This document shows positions 1-12,100 of a DNA stretch of 64,000 nt, one piece after another (the first letter of the stretch is position 1; the number at the start of each line of letters is the position of its first letter). Source of the DNA: Branchiostoma lanceolatum (taxonomy: Eukaryota; Chordata; Leptocardii; Amphioxiformes; Branchiostomatidae); contig NC_089736.1 of assembly GCF_035083965.1 (NCBI RefSeq), positions 9,489,501-9,553,500 of the forward strand. The letters are read 5' to 3'. The notes under the pieces were generated by a model. That model was not told the origin of the DNA, did not search any database, and saw nothing but the letters and a program-made list of their open reading frames with translations. Position numbers and translations under genes: made by a program.

Positions 1-1144
1 GCTTGTCACCTGTTTCAAGTTTCCCCATTCCAAGAGTAGTGTTTACAATAGCGTGGGTAAGAATGCTGGGCTGTAGGAAACAAAGCCCCCCTGTCTGTAC
101 ACTTAGTGTAAGGCGGCGAGTGAACTTGTAGGAACAGCACGTACATAAAGGTATGTTTCTGTACAGTGTTAGGTAATGTTGTGCTGCCGGGTTTATTCTT
201 ATCATTAATTAATCTAACATGTAATGTTTATCTTAAAGGTGCTTACTGTAAGATTAGGACGATGATTGAAGTAAATTTTCTGGACATCTCTTCACATAGA
301 AAGTTGACGCAATGCATATGAATAGCATAACGATATTCAGGGAGCGAATATGTGTTGTATAAGAAATGTACAAAAGCTGTGTACACCAGGCTAGCCTGTA
401 TTCATTGATAACTTAAAAAAACAAGGCGATTTGTGTTTCTGCGCTATTTGTAAGAATTAATTGGTAATCAAATGCATCAAAAAGTGATTTTAATTGTCAA
501 TAAAATGAAGATTTAGTTATCCAGATTATCTCGATTCTGTCGCCAACATATTTCAATCAGTACTTTCAAAAAAGTTTTACTATTGTGCCAGATGCAGAGA
601 ACTTAACAACATACCAGAAATCGTTATATGCATAACTTGGAATTCAGACTGTTGGCAGGGCTTACACAGGCCAGGTCGTCGGCATATTGTCCAACATACC
701 TCGAGGAAAATTTGCCACATACCCCCTCAGGCAGGCAAAAATCGCCGGGGTGGGCGGAGTTGGCCGGCGGAGATAGAAGCTCACACTGCCGAGGGAACCC
801 AGCCTGCATCCCTTAGTGAAACTGACGTCCAGGTTACATAAATCCGCCATGTTGAAAAACAGGGTATTTGAGAGATCTCTTGTACAGCACCCCCAGGTAT
901 GCACAATTTAGATATACAGGAGTGCATTATACTGGGGGACGTTGGGTTGGAGATCTGTTTGGACGTGTCTTTTCAGGGTGGCGGAATTATGTACCCTGGT
1001 GAAATTATGTTGGTACATGTAACGTTATATGAACATTACAATGCGTGTTTCGTTTGTAAAATTAGGGTTGAGCCTTACGTGGTTGCGCAGGACTATCTAC
1101 GAAGAAGAGTTCGATTTCTTCACATCAAACGACACGACTTGACG
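1..1144. other. Upstream spacer, no gene recognised
   Basis: I see no exon with convincing splice sites and no family similarity here. The reading frame of the downstream secreted-peptide gene stays open upstream to about 899, but that extension has no signal-peptide or domain character, so I treat it as leader or chance. Confidence 0.4.
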
Positions 1145-1981
1145 ATGAAGGGCACAGGTTGGTTGGTGACGGTGTGTTGTGTACTGCTGTGGCTGGGGAC
1201 AACACTCCATGCTGCCCCTCAACCAACCAAAGAGCCAGGGCGGGAAGTCGACGGCCGGGGACCAAGACAGCAACTGTTTTACGTAAATACAATTTGATTT
1301 CTTAATTTGATTACCTACTGGCTGACCTTCAAGGTGAATATCACCTTGGAGATTTACTTAGTATCTATCAGACTAACTACGCCACCTATAGTGACAATAA
1401 TGTAACAGTAGAGTTTGGCAACCATAGTGGTTCATTTGGTCATGAAGTTATTTTTTGGCCTATTTTTTACCGAATTCTACTATGTAGAAGCTGTCAGGAT
1501 GGTATTAAGGAGGCTAAGTGCTGCAGTTTTCCTTTTGGCCAGAAGGTGGCGTGCAGAACGTAGGGTAAACATAATCTTGCTTTGGTTCGTGTTTCTCCAG
1601 TCGCTGTGCGGCCGAGGGCGCCACATTTGCTTCACTGACGCCTGGTGCGCGAAAAGGAAGGAGTGTGACAAGAAGAAGAAGGGCATCAAGGTAACAGACT
1701 GCAGTTCTGAAAAGTCTCGCTAGGATTCCCTTTGCATTGAGGCCAACAGCTGGGCTGTCTTATACTTTATACGTCATTGGTTGATATAACTAATGCGATT
1801 GGTTAATTCTTTGATAGATGACACCTTATATCATTGGCCCGTTCTTAACCAATCGTTTTCAACCTCTTTTTTATAGCGCCAGATGATTGAAAGATACGAG
1901 AATCCTCCGGACTACGAAGCCGAAGTTATGTGTTACACCAAGAACAATGTGCACCGCTGTGTTCTCAGCGTCCTGAGTTAG
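1145..1981 (+). CDS. Small secreted six-cysteine protein (3 exons)
   Basis: Predicted 110-residue secreted protein built from exons 1145-1282, 1601-1690 and 1877-1981. All junctions are phase 0 with clean GT-AG borders (acceptors TTTCTCCAG and TTTTTATAG). The start at 1145 was chosen because it opens a typical signal peptide: MKGTGW, then a hydrophobic stretch, then an Ala-rich cleavage region near residue 23. The mature part has six cysteines at about residues 49, 56, 62, 68, 95 and 104, spaced C-x6-C-x5-C-x5-C-x26-C-x8-C, which would allow three disulfides. The middle exon ends in a basic run (KKKKGIK) and exon 3 begins RQ, so a prohormone-type cut is possible but speculative. A candidate poly(A) signal AATAAA lies at 2496-2501. 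I do not recognise the family; it could be a hormone-like, antimicrobial or matrix peptide. Splicing is inferred only from frame and signals. Confidence 0.55.
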
Positions 1982-3062
1982 GCAAACGTGTTCCATTGGC
2001 GGGTTAAATCAGGATAGTTGGTCTAATTAAAGGGAGGGTCTTGAATACGTGAAGATAAAAGACGCTGTTTATGATACATCAGAATGTGAGCATATGGAAA
2101 ATTAAATTGACCTAACCTAGGATTGTGTCATTCGAAACATAATTAATGTATACCATGTAACGTTATCCATGATTCATTGTGTATTACTTTCATGTATCCA
2201 TGAATTCGTTTTGTGGTCTTGTGGGTCTTTTTGCGACATCTATGAGATTGACAGTTATCAACGGTTTCTCTTATGACAGAAACAAGTTAATTTTTGTAGT
2301 AACAAATGTATAAGTATCATGATGTTCTACCTCTAAATTAACAGAGAAAATGTTCTGTTTCATTATATATGTTCAAACTAAACTAAGCAAAGTACAATCG
2401 TATCCACCTTTTTTTTAACGTCTTATATAAATTTAGGAAGTGTCACACATTCTTGACGTGGGAGGGGATCTTGGAGAGGAACTAGAGAGAATTTGAATAA
2501 AGGGAATGATACACCAATCGGCAACGCTCCTGAGGCGTAGCCAAAAAGTATGAGATAATAGTGCAGGCGCACGCAAATGTACTGCGAGATAATCTACTGT
2601 AAAATGTCAAATTATTGCCCTACCATTTGTGTTACGTAGCTATACATAATAGGGCAGACTTTGGAGACTGACTGTTGTTGGATGGGAAGGTATGGTGCAT
2701 TTTAGGTGAACTACAGTTCTGCGACAATCCGCCAGAGAGCGCAAAAGAATGTATGCAAGGAGGGGGCGTCAGCTACACATCTCTCCTTCCAATCTACTAC
2801 TATAGTATCAAGACAGGCCTTGCTGAAACCATGCACATTCTACCACTTTCTCAAAAGATGTTCTGTTTCTCCTTGAAGCTAAGTGCTTGGTCCGACAACT
2901 CTATGTATTGTTTATGTTAAGGAATTATCTATTTTTGCTGTCCTGTCCAAAATAAACAGGGTATTATCACCACTATCTGTAATCTGTGCATATTTTCAGT
3001 GTCAGTGATTTCTATACATTGAGCTTTTCATGCCTCAAAAAAGTGTTTGATCGTTTCCTAAA

Positions 3063-3340
3063 TTAGACAGTTCTATGGACCAAGGGGCGGAGGTTCGAAC
3101 CCCGCTCGGCCACGGCGTGAGGGGCTGCATTAGTCATTTCGGATGGGGATGTAAAGACGGCGGGTCCGTGTGGGGGGATGGCTCAAGTGTCAAGCCCCTT
3201 TATGACGTAATAGAGCCCAACACACTTATCGAGAAGAGTAGGTGTGACCCGGTGTGCTTGGCTGAAAACGTGAGCCGTAGTGAAGTAATACTGCACTACT
3301 ATAAGCTACTCGAAACAAAACATCATGCTTATGACTGTTT
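3063..3340 (+). repeat. SINE-like dispersed repeat
   Basis: It carries a tRNA B-box-like GGTTCGAACCCCG near 3091. This is followed by a block (GGGGCTGCATTAGTCATTTC and on) that recurs at about 9301-9370 inside the IP3 kinase gene with only a few changes (TTAGTCATTTCGGATGGGG is shared). The recurrence marks it as mobile; the exact ends are not clear. Confidence 0.5.
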
Positions 3341-3389
3341 TACCCTATGATTTTTGTATGTACGCACGATAGACTCAATATTACCTCTT

Positions 3390-3735
3390 ATAAACGACGG
3401 CAAGGTGATCTTGTTGCTAGGTTTAGCGTTGTTGACTTAGAACCTAAAGAGCCTGGGGTCGAATCCATAGCAGACCTCAATGTTGTGCCCTTGGGAAAGG
3501 CACTTTATACCTATCTCCTCACTTCACTCAGGTGAAAATGAGTACCTAGCTTCGGCTCAGAACATCCTCTCGGATGGAACGTGACGGTCACGTGGAGGTC
3601 CCGTGTTGTCACGTGGAGATCACGTGTTTGAGGAGTTTGAGCACGTTGAAAAAACCACCACACTTTATGATTATCGAATAGAGTAGGGTCCTTCCCGGTG
3701 TGAGTGTATCAAACCTTACAGTCCGGTCTCTATAC
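3390..3735 (+). repeat. SINE-like dispersed repeat, second family
   Basis: A related copy lies at 52140-52440 in an inversin intron. Shared pieces in the same order include TTGTTGACTT, a B-box-like segment (GGGTCGAATCC / GAGTTTGAATCC), CTCAGGTGAAAATGAG, and a final ATCAAACCTTACAGTC. This supports a tRNA-headed SINE of roughly 300 bp. Confidence 0.5.
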
Positions 3736-4292
3736 GTCTATCTTGTAACTGTCCTCGGCGGTGGCTCGTAGATCACATGTAGGCTCTCCATTAGCTCCTC
3801 ATGTACGTACTGTACATAAGTCATAACTGGTGTGTTTCGCCTTGGTTACGCACACAAACAAATTCCTTCAAGAGTAATTCTAATTTGCAATAAATTCATT
3901 ATTGTCAACATCATCATTATTACGAAGCGTATTACCACCAAATGAATGTTATGAATAATATCATTTACGAAGAAAGCAGGCTGATGACATTTCGCTAACA
4001 ATTTCAGTTCAAGCTATAAACGTCATCAAATGACGTCATGGATTGCATTGTCCTTACAAGGCTTCGTGTCGTGTCGTTTTCATTGGATAACACAGTAATT
4101 TCCAGTAGGCGGTGAAATAATGTTACAGCAAGGACATAAGTATGCGTAATGTCATTGGTAACAGTAATTACTCGTGCTATGAATATCAGTGGGTGTCTGA
4201 TAATGGAAAAGCAGAGTTCTATAATTGATGACGAAGGGAGAGGGCTAAGGATAAAGTTTTCAAGCGTTTATGTTTGTGATTCTGCGTCTCTT

Positions 4293-4670
4293 TGTGTGCA
4301 TGTGTGTGTGTGTGTGTGTATGTGTACGTCTGCATTTGTCTGTGTATGTCTATGTGTCCATGTATGTCTATGCGTTTGTGTGTGTACATTTCTATTTGTG
4401 TGTCCTTTTTTGTATGTGTGTGTCTATTTTGTTTCTAAGTGTATGTGTACCTCAGTGTGTGTGTGTGTGTGTCAATATATGTGTCAATATGCGTCTATGT
4501 GTATGTGTCTATGCCTGTGTGTGTGCGGGTATGTGCGGTGCGTGTCTATGCGTGTGCGTGTTTTTGTCTATATGTATCATGATGTGTGTGTATGTGTCTA
4601 TGTCGTGTGGTTATGTGTGTGTGTGTATTTGTCTACGTGACAGTGTGTATACATGAGTATCTGTGTGCGC
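4293..4670 (+). repeat. GT-rich simple repeat / minisatellite
   Basis: A long run of TGTGTG tracts interleaved with TGTCTATG and TGTGTATG units. The long Val/Cys-rich open frames over it are composition artefacts. Confidence 0.9.
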
Positions 4671-5073
4671 ACACGTACGAGTTTTTCTTCCGTTACTGTA
4701 ACAACTTGTTTCAACCAAATCCAACACTTACAACAAAAACCTTCACCCAATGACATTCTCCGCGTTCGGACAGTTCCCACGCATGCTTCAGTTCACGTGG
4801 AGCTTGTCTCATCAACACTTACGCCGATCCAATTTCCAACGACGCTTTTACTCGATGAGCTACTTTGCTTTCGAGTGCGCCAGTGATGAGTGCATTTTGT
4901 ACAACTGATTGGTGATAATTTTCATTTCGTCCGCCAATCGGAGATGCCTGATTGGAAAAGCACTCTAAGTAAACGGGGAGGGTTCGTTACTGATATGGGG
5001 CTGGAGTGCGGTGGTCTTTTGGATGGGGATATAGCTTACGTTTTATGGGGGGGAGGTGGGAAAGAACAGATAT

Positions 5074-5074
5074 G

Positions 5075-5147
<73 letters not shown>

Positions 5148-5149
5148 GC
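5074..5149 (+). repeat. (GA)n microsatellite
   Basis: About 65 bases of uninterrupted GA dinucleotides followed by a short imperfect tail. Confidence 0.95.
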
Positions 5150-6145
5150 ACAGGCAGACGTAGATTCATGATCACCATTTGTTAGAATCATCTGTTATGT
5201 TTTTTATATGGGTCGGTGGGCTGGGAAGAAAGCAATTCACAAATCCCTGTGAAGTACAGAGAAGCATACCTGGCCACACATAGATGGCTCACCAAAAAGA
5301 GCCACCAGTGTCGAGTCGTGAAATCTAACAATATACAGAAGTAGACATTGGGGCGAGATTAGTACCTACTTTTATGGTGACAATAACCCAAATCTACAAT
5401 TCGGAAAATGTTGGAACTATTTGTGTATATTTCAGTGAAAGAATGACATAGATGTTTGAAAATTGTTCTAAATAAAGAGATCTTTGCACAGTCGCTTCCA
5501 AAATGTCTCCAACATATATGAATAGATTCAAACCTGTTCAAACTTTCATTTTCAATAGTTCTAAAAATGCAAAGCTATGTATATTGTGACTTTTATAGAC
5601 ATTCTTTTATCAAAATAGTTCAAACATATTACAAATATCATCTAAAAACCCTTGCGGTCACTTGGAATTGAGTTTACATGATTGAAATGACGAAACAACA
5701 ACTGGTCGTTCGTTGTGTCGACAATATCGTAAACTAGCGACAACCACCCATCAAATATGAATATCAAATGCTTGCGAAAATTGCAAAGAGTTGACCTTGC
5801 ATCCTCCCCTCCCCCTCCGCGATTATCACTGAACTGCCCCCGACGTATTTTCAGACGACAACGTGATCGCTGATGACGTGTTTCATTATGTCAAGTGAAC
5901 GAGACCGTTTACACTATAAAAGTGTTTTCCCCTGATCACAGTCATAATCAAAACCACTGATCACTCCAACGCTAGCTCGTGTTTGGAGGTTTAACGAAGC
6001 GTAACGGCGGAAAATCTGACGGGATATTTGAGCGGGTTTCTGTCGTCTGATTTCTGTCAGTATTTCTGTGTGATGATCGGGGCGAGAAGGGTCTAGAGAA
6101 GATTCACGTTCCCCGGGTAGTGCTGAGCGAGTTTCTCGGAGCATC

Positions 6146-9100
6146 ATGGGCCAACACGCCGGGAAAGAAGACGGTCTCAGCCCCTCACCTACTGGTAAGG
6201 TCTTTCTACGTTCTAAATCAACACATTCGATATTTTGTGCGTGAAATTGTAGACTGTACTTTGTAAAAACAGCAAAAGATTTTAACGTGAGAGGATTGAA
6301 TTGCAAACTAAAGAGCCAACGACAAGATTCTATTTCAAGATTTAGAAATTGGGTTAATTCTAGAGTGTAATGTTTCAGTCATTTTCTAACCTTCGAACGA
6401 TTTATTTTTGCATCTAAAATCTGAAATTTACCTCAAATTGATACAAGAAATTTGGGTTTATCCTGAACATTTATTTTCTGAAACACAAACGTTAAATTGT
6501 ATCTGCATCTGTTCTGTTGAAATGCTGATGCTTGTCTATATTTAGCGCCAACTTGAATAAACCGGCAATGTTTACTTGTTGATTTTGACACTAAACATCT
6601 ATGTTTACGGTCAAATAGTAACTTGAGTTTCGGGACAAACAAGACTAGATAATATTGAATAAGCCAAGGATTCAATCTTATACCATAGCGGCAATGTTTA
6701 AGAGGACTCAGGCTGCGCAGGAGTGCATGATATGAATAGAAACGTCCGTTTTCACACATGTTGCAAATTACATATACGTGGGCTGTTCAATGAAAATTTA
6801 TCCTAACCCACTTCCAGTTATTGAAGATGAAATTATACATACATAATAACGAATACAGAAAATATGTGCGCTATTGAGATATGTATCGTTATATACATGT
6901 GAAGTTTCAGCCTCGTACAATAACCGAAAGTGGGTTGGAAAAGTATCTAAAAAATATTGAATAGCTACGTATACATGGATCGCTAGTTATACAGATACTG
7001 AATGTCGACTATAACCCAAAACCTGTGACATCCGTGCATCACATAGATTGAATGACGCATGTTAGGTTACAGTAAGGAAATGTGATAATCTCTTAACCGT
7101 AATTCCCAGGAAATACGGCATAATAAACTGAAGCACAATCTAATTGTACGAAGAAAGAAGACGTCACGAAAGTGAACAACATTCCTTTTCCTTTCTTTCC
7201 CAAACGAAACAAAATGAAAATCAAATTGTGATGAAACTGACAAAAACGTTAGATAACACCGTATGGTGCGGTGAGTACTAGTATATGATACGTTTCACAT
7301 TCGTGTTGAAAGAATTACTTGCGCGCTAGCACCATACAATACACGATTAAACGAAGTCCTAAAATAAAACGAGCGATTCACCAACGCAACGCGGCGTTTT
7401 CCTCGAAAAATCCTTTTCATTCACAAATCTAAGTCGAAAACGTGGTCGCAAATATTGTTACATAAATAGAGAACAAAATCATGCATTTCATAAGATATAT
7501 TTGCGTCATAGCACGTCATGCTTCTTATCATGTTACCATGGACAGAATGGATTGAATTCTCTGACGAAAATTAGTCTGAGACAAACCGGATTTCGGTCCT
7601 CCATGAAAGATACGTAGAGAACAGTCAGAAAGGTCGGTATTACATTTTGGGATAACTGCTATTTGGCGTATACAGTTTGGAGGTTCGAAACGGCGGCTGA
7701 ACTAGAGAAAGAGTAGTCTCCAAGCAGACCCAACGGTTGCAAAGACCGTATCCAACTGGCAGTAGGAGTTTTTATTGCAACCCGACGGTGCCTGACAACT
7801 TCTCTGGCTGACTGGAACTTCTCTGGCTAGCTTGTGCGATTTTGGCACCGTGGAGATCTGCTTGGAGATTAGAGAAAAGGAACGGTGACGTTAAACTTAA
7901 GTTAAGTTTTGAGCAATTATGAGCTGTAATATGATGTCACGTCAACTGTCATAATTCCGTGGGTACCCTAAGACCGGCACATTTGAAAATAATGGCCTGG
8001 TCATATTCGTTGTACGATGGTCTTACGGTCGCAAACTGAAGGCATTCTTGAGATAATCGTGCACGCGTCGTACGAAATTCAGCTGTCTTGTTTAGGTCTT
8101 ACCGAAAATCCTATCTTAGCTCCTCAAAGCCGCTTGGTTCTGCCACAGCCTGCTTTAAAAATCGTACGACATCAAAATCGTACGACGACTCATGATGCAG
8201 GATCAGTAATCCCCAAGGTATACACATTTCAGATATCCGGGTATACAAGACAGTCTTGAGAAGGCCAAGATTATATCGTTTTTTAACGTGGCGTTATTAG
8301 GGCGGAGCTTCCATGTAAGACATCACGAAATCGCGGGCGAATGCACCCAGATACATGGCGACATGTCGACCTGCGTGCCGATTACCGGCGCTACGAACGT
8401 CCCTTGCTCGCACGTAAATGTTGCCCGACTTGCGTGGGTCCTATTGTCTTAGTATATGTTTAGATTCGAGTATTTGCTCAATGATATAAATCTGAGCTAC
8501 TGGTTTAAATAGGTAAGATGACAGTTACTCAAACTGGGCAGTTTTTGGAAATAGTCAGACGTTTCACTACCTTTTATTGCCACTGAGAAAGATCTATTGA
8601 TCAGCATCTGTTGATTAAAAATAATAAAGAATTTATAGATAGTCCAATAGGAACAAAAATAAGATGGAGGAAAGTTCGACACGTAGGCTTCCTTTCCTGT
8701 TTTTCTTCTTTTCGCTCTTGGACAGACAAGGACGACGTGTCACTCCACTCAAATTTTTCATAACTTCTTTTAACAGTACCACGCACAGAGAACGATATAC
8801 CCATTTTTAGACCTGGGTGGAGTGAGGAAAGGCGGTGGAGTCAGGGGATTCAACCCTGGGGCCGCTGGGTTCTGGGCGGAACGCCCTGCCGTCATAGTTC
8901 AAAATAGATCTAAATAATTGTTTTCTATTTCAGCTGACACAGACACAAACAGGGCCAACTCCGTGACCAAGTGGAACCAAGTCAGCGTCAGGTGCGCCAA
9001 GCAGCTGCAGGCCTACACCTGTACGCCTCCTGACGGCAGGAAGAAGAAGCGCCACAAGATGTGCCGCAGTCTGAGTGAAGACGACGTCCGGATCAGAGGC

Positions 9101-12100
9101 ACGCCCCCGCCGTCTCCTGGGCTGCTCGCCAAGGTGTGCTTTCTTTATGAAATTTTATTTTTGTATGAAATTATATTTTCGTGTCTTGCGCTTTATGCGC
9201 CCAGCCCGTGTGGGCTTATAGAACACCAATATGATACATTGAGATGACAGAGATATAGAATTCATTCATGCAGGTCCCAAACTTGCTTGGACACGGTTTG
9301 ACGGGGTTGCATTAGTCATTTCGGATGGGGACGTAAAGTCGGTGGGTCCGTGTACGGGGGAGGTTATCGGATGGGGTTTTGGGCCGAAGGAAATTAAAGG
9401 GGCATGAAATCTGTTTTTCCGAGCGACTACTTATACCTTTTAAAGTATCAATTAGTGTCCTCGCACGTTTCCAAAGCCAAAAAAACGTGACAGCCTTATC
9501 AGCAACCTTAAGAGCGCCCTTAAGTAACCATCACCTGTACGTGCGCGGCCGTGCGAGGTGTGTCGTGCACTTCACGACTACTTAACACCACGTGTACATG
9601 ACTGAACGCGTGTTCGAGTTGAAGTTGTCATCGAGTCAGATATGACATGCACTTGACATATGTTTTCGTCGTCGTCTTTTAAAAACACTTCGTAAGGGAC
9701 TCTTCAAGATCTTAAGGGACCTCTCAGCTCGTGTTGCAGAGGTCGACATGACCCTTTTCTATCTCTAACTACACCACACACAGCTGGATATAACCGGCTT
9801 ATACTGGTTGACACTGCATTGTCTATTTGTGTGTGCTGGCAGTGGAAGAATAAGATCTTAAGAAATCTCAACATACAAACAACGTTGGCGGTGTATTTGC
9901 CTGTGTCTGCATATTCCACGTTGCGTTCTTGTTTTGTATGTCTACGTCTTCTATGGATTTCTGATAAAAGTTTGATACTACGTATCCCGTTAGAAATAGC
10001 TTTGCATTTTGTAGATAGGGTTTAGCCAATTAGTAGAACCAAAAAAGTTCAAAAATATATTCTATAAATCTGAATTTCGCAGACGATGCCTTGGTAATTA
10101 ATGTTTTTGTCAGAAAACTGAAATAGACACAAGACGACGTAAGTTGTCATCCTCCCCTCCCCCTCCTCCGAGTAGCTGATGAATAAAGAATATGACAAAA
10201 CCTACAGGTGAGGTGTCTGTTAAGCCCCTATCTCACTGGACCCGCGGCACGTTGGCGACCAGGATGCGACCGAGCGATTTGAAAGTGCGCTCAATGAATT
10301 TCATCGACCGAAAACGAATCGTTTTAAGCTCTGTGTGTTTTGTTGTCTTTTTAGTAATCCTTGTACGTTTTGAATGATATTCCCATTATAAAGTCAAGGT
10401 AACACAAATCCAATTTAGGACGCAGCAAGATGGCCAACGTGTTGCGGGTCTAGTGCGATAGGGGCTTTAATAACACTTCACCAGGGCCTCTTCAACATCT
10501 GAAGAGACCACGAGGAACGTACTCAGCTTGTGCTGTAAGGTCGACTTGACCCGTTTCTATTTCCGATCACTCTACTCCGTTTCTAGCCAATCAGAGCACT
10601 GATAGACGGATCCCGTAGCCATGCCTACCTCCTTCAAAACTTACAGTTGCACATACTTGTCGGACCTGTATCTGCAATCTGATTGGTTGAGCTGATGATT
10701 TTGATTGACATGCGGATCGGACGATATCTCATGGCTGAAAAACATGAGATTTACCCTTGAGGGCGACTTCTAATGGCTCTTAAGATCAGTAGAGGGTCTC
10801 TTAACTATGTTGTTGATTGACGGTAGCTGAACATGTGCACGGTTCTAAGTGTCTATCTTGTCAGGAACGGCCCACCTATCCCACTTAAGGCCAAGGGATA
10901 TTTCGGTTTAGGCTACACCAAGTAATTTTTATGGATGACGTCCTTTGGAGACCCTAAATCTAATGCGAGAGCGCGAAAAAAACACAAGAAGGGCCGAAAA
11001 AAACAAGATGCCTAGGTTTGAAATATGATAGTCAACGACACATGTTAGGACACAATTGAATGAGAGAACACAGTGAAACAACTAACAATTCTTTTATTCA
11101 TCATGAAAACAGCAATAATTTGAATAAATCACTTGAAGTTGAACAGCAGTTGTTGTCCAGTCCTATTTCATACGATTTGCGGCACTGTCATAACTCTTTG
11201 GTCATAGTTACAGGAAGCGGAATTTCTTGTGTTTTTTTCTGGGAAAGACCAAAATCAATGCGCGCGCGGACGTCATCCATAAAAATTACTTGGTGTAGCC
11301 TAATATACCAGTTTGATCGACCCCACCAGGCTACGGATACTAGAATTTGGCAAAAAAGTTCAATATTTGGCAAGGAGAGTCAGTCCGCGGAAAGGTTTAC
11401 ATTTTCCCCTCTGACTGCGCCTGAAAATAAAAACCTATGGTGACCAAACTCTCCCGGCAATTATTTCCATATATATATATATATATATAGCCGGCGTAGT
11501 CAGCCTGGTATGGTAGAGACTAACAGTTTGTATTGCATTGTCTGTGTATGTAAGTTTGTACAATAGGAAACCCCAAGATAGAAACAACTTTGTCTGTGTA
11601 TTTTTGTCTGTGTATTCAATGTTCTTGTACTATCTGTCTGTGTTTTCATTTAATTTATGACTAAAATTCACTTTGATGATAACAAAAATTAAAAAACTTT
11701 ACATGTCTGTGTATGTCTGACAAATTTTTGTCAAATCTGGAAATCGACAAACATAATGCGAGAAATCCAATCAAAACCGTTTCTACAATCTCTGTAATTT
11801 TGAAGTTGCCCTTTACACGAAATTTTCTCAAACGTATAATACAGTCGATCATGACTGATCTCCAAGCAGATATAGGGACCAGCTCAGTGTTTTTGGAGGC
11901 TTTTTATACGTCTCTCATGTGGGGAATAGAGAAAAAAACGTGAACCACAAGAAAGACATTTAAAAAGCCTTTAAAACCATCTGTAAAAGACTGAGCCGAC
12001 CCCAACATCTGCTTGGAGACTACTATGCATCAACAACTTTGCGATGTACAAACGTTTCAAAACTTAGAACGACTGTGTTTATATATTGTTTGTTTACTGC

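Larger units (their letters stand above)
1982..6145. other. Intergenic spacer rich in repeats
   Basis: The spacer between the secreted-peptide gene and the IP3 kinase holds two SINE-like tracts (about 3063-3340 and 3390-3735), a GT-rich tract (about 4293-4670) and a GA microsatellite (5074-5149). Open frames near 2675 and 3075 have no domain character and lie in or next to repeats. Confidence 0.5.

Noticed and set aside
4149..4656. Long Val/Cys-rich open frames
   Set aside because: Produced entirely by GT-rich simple repeat.
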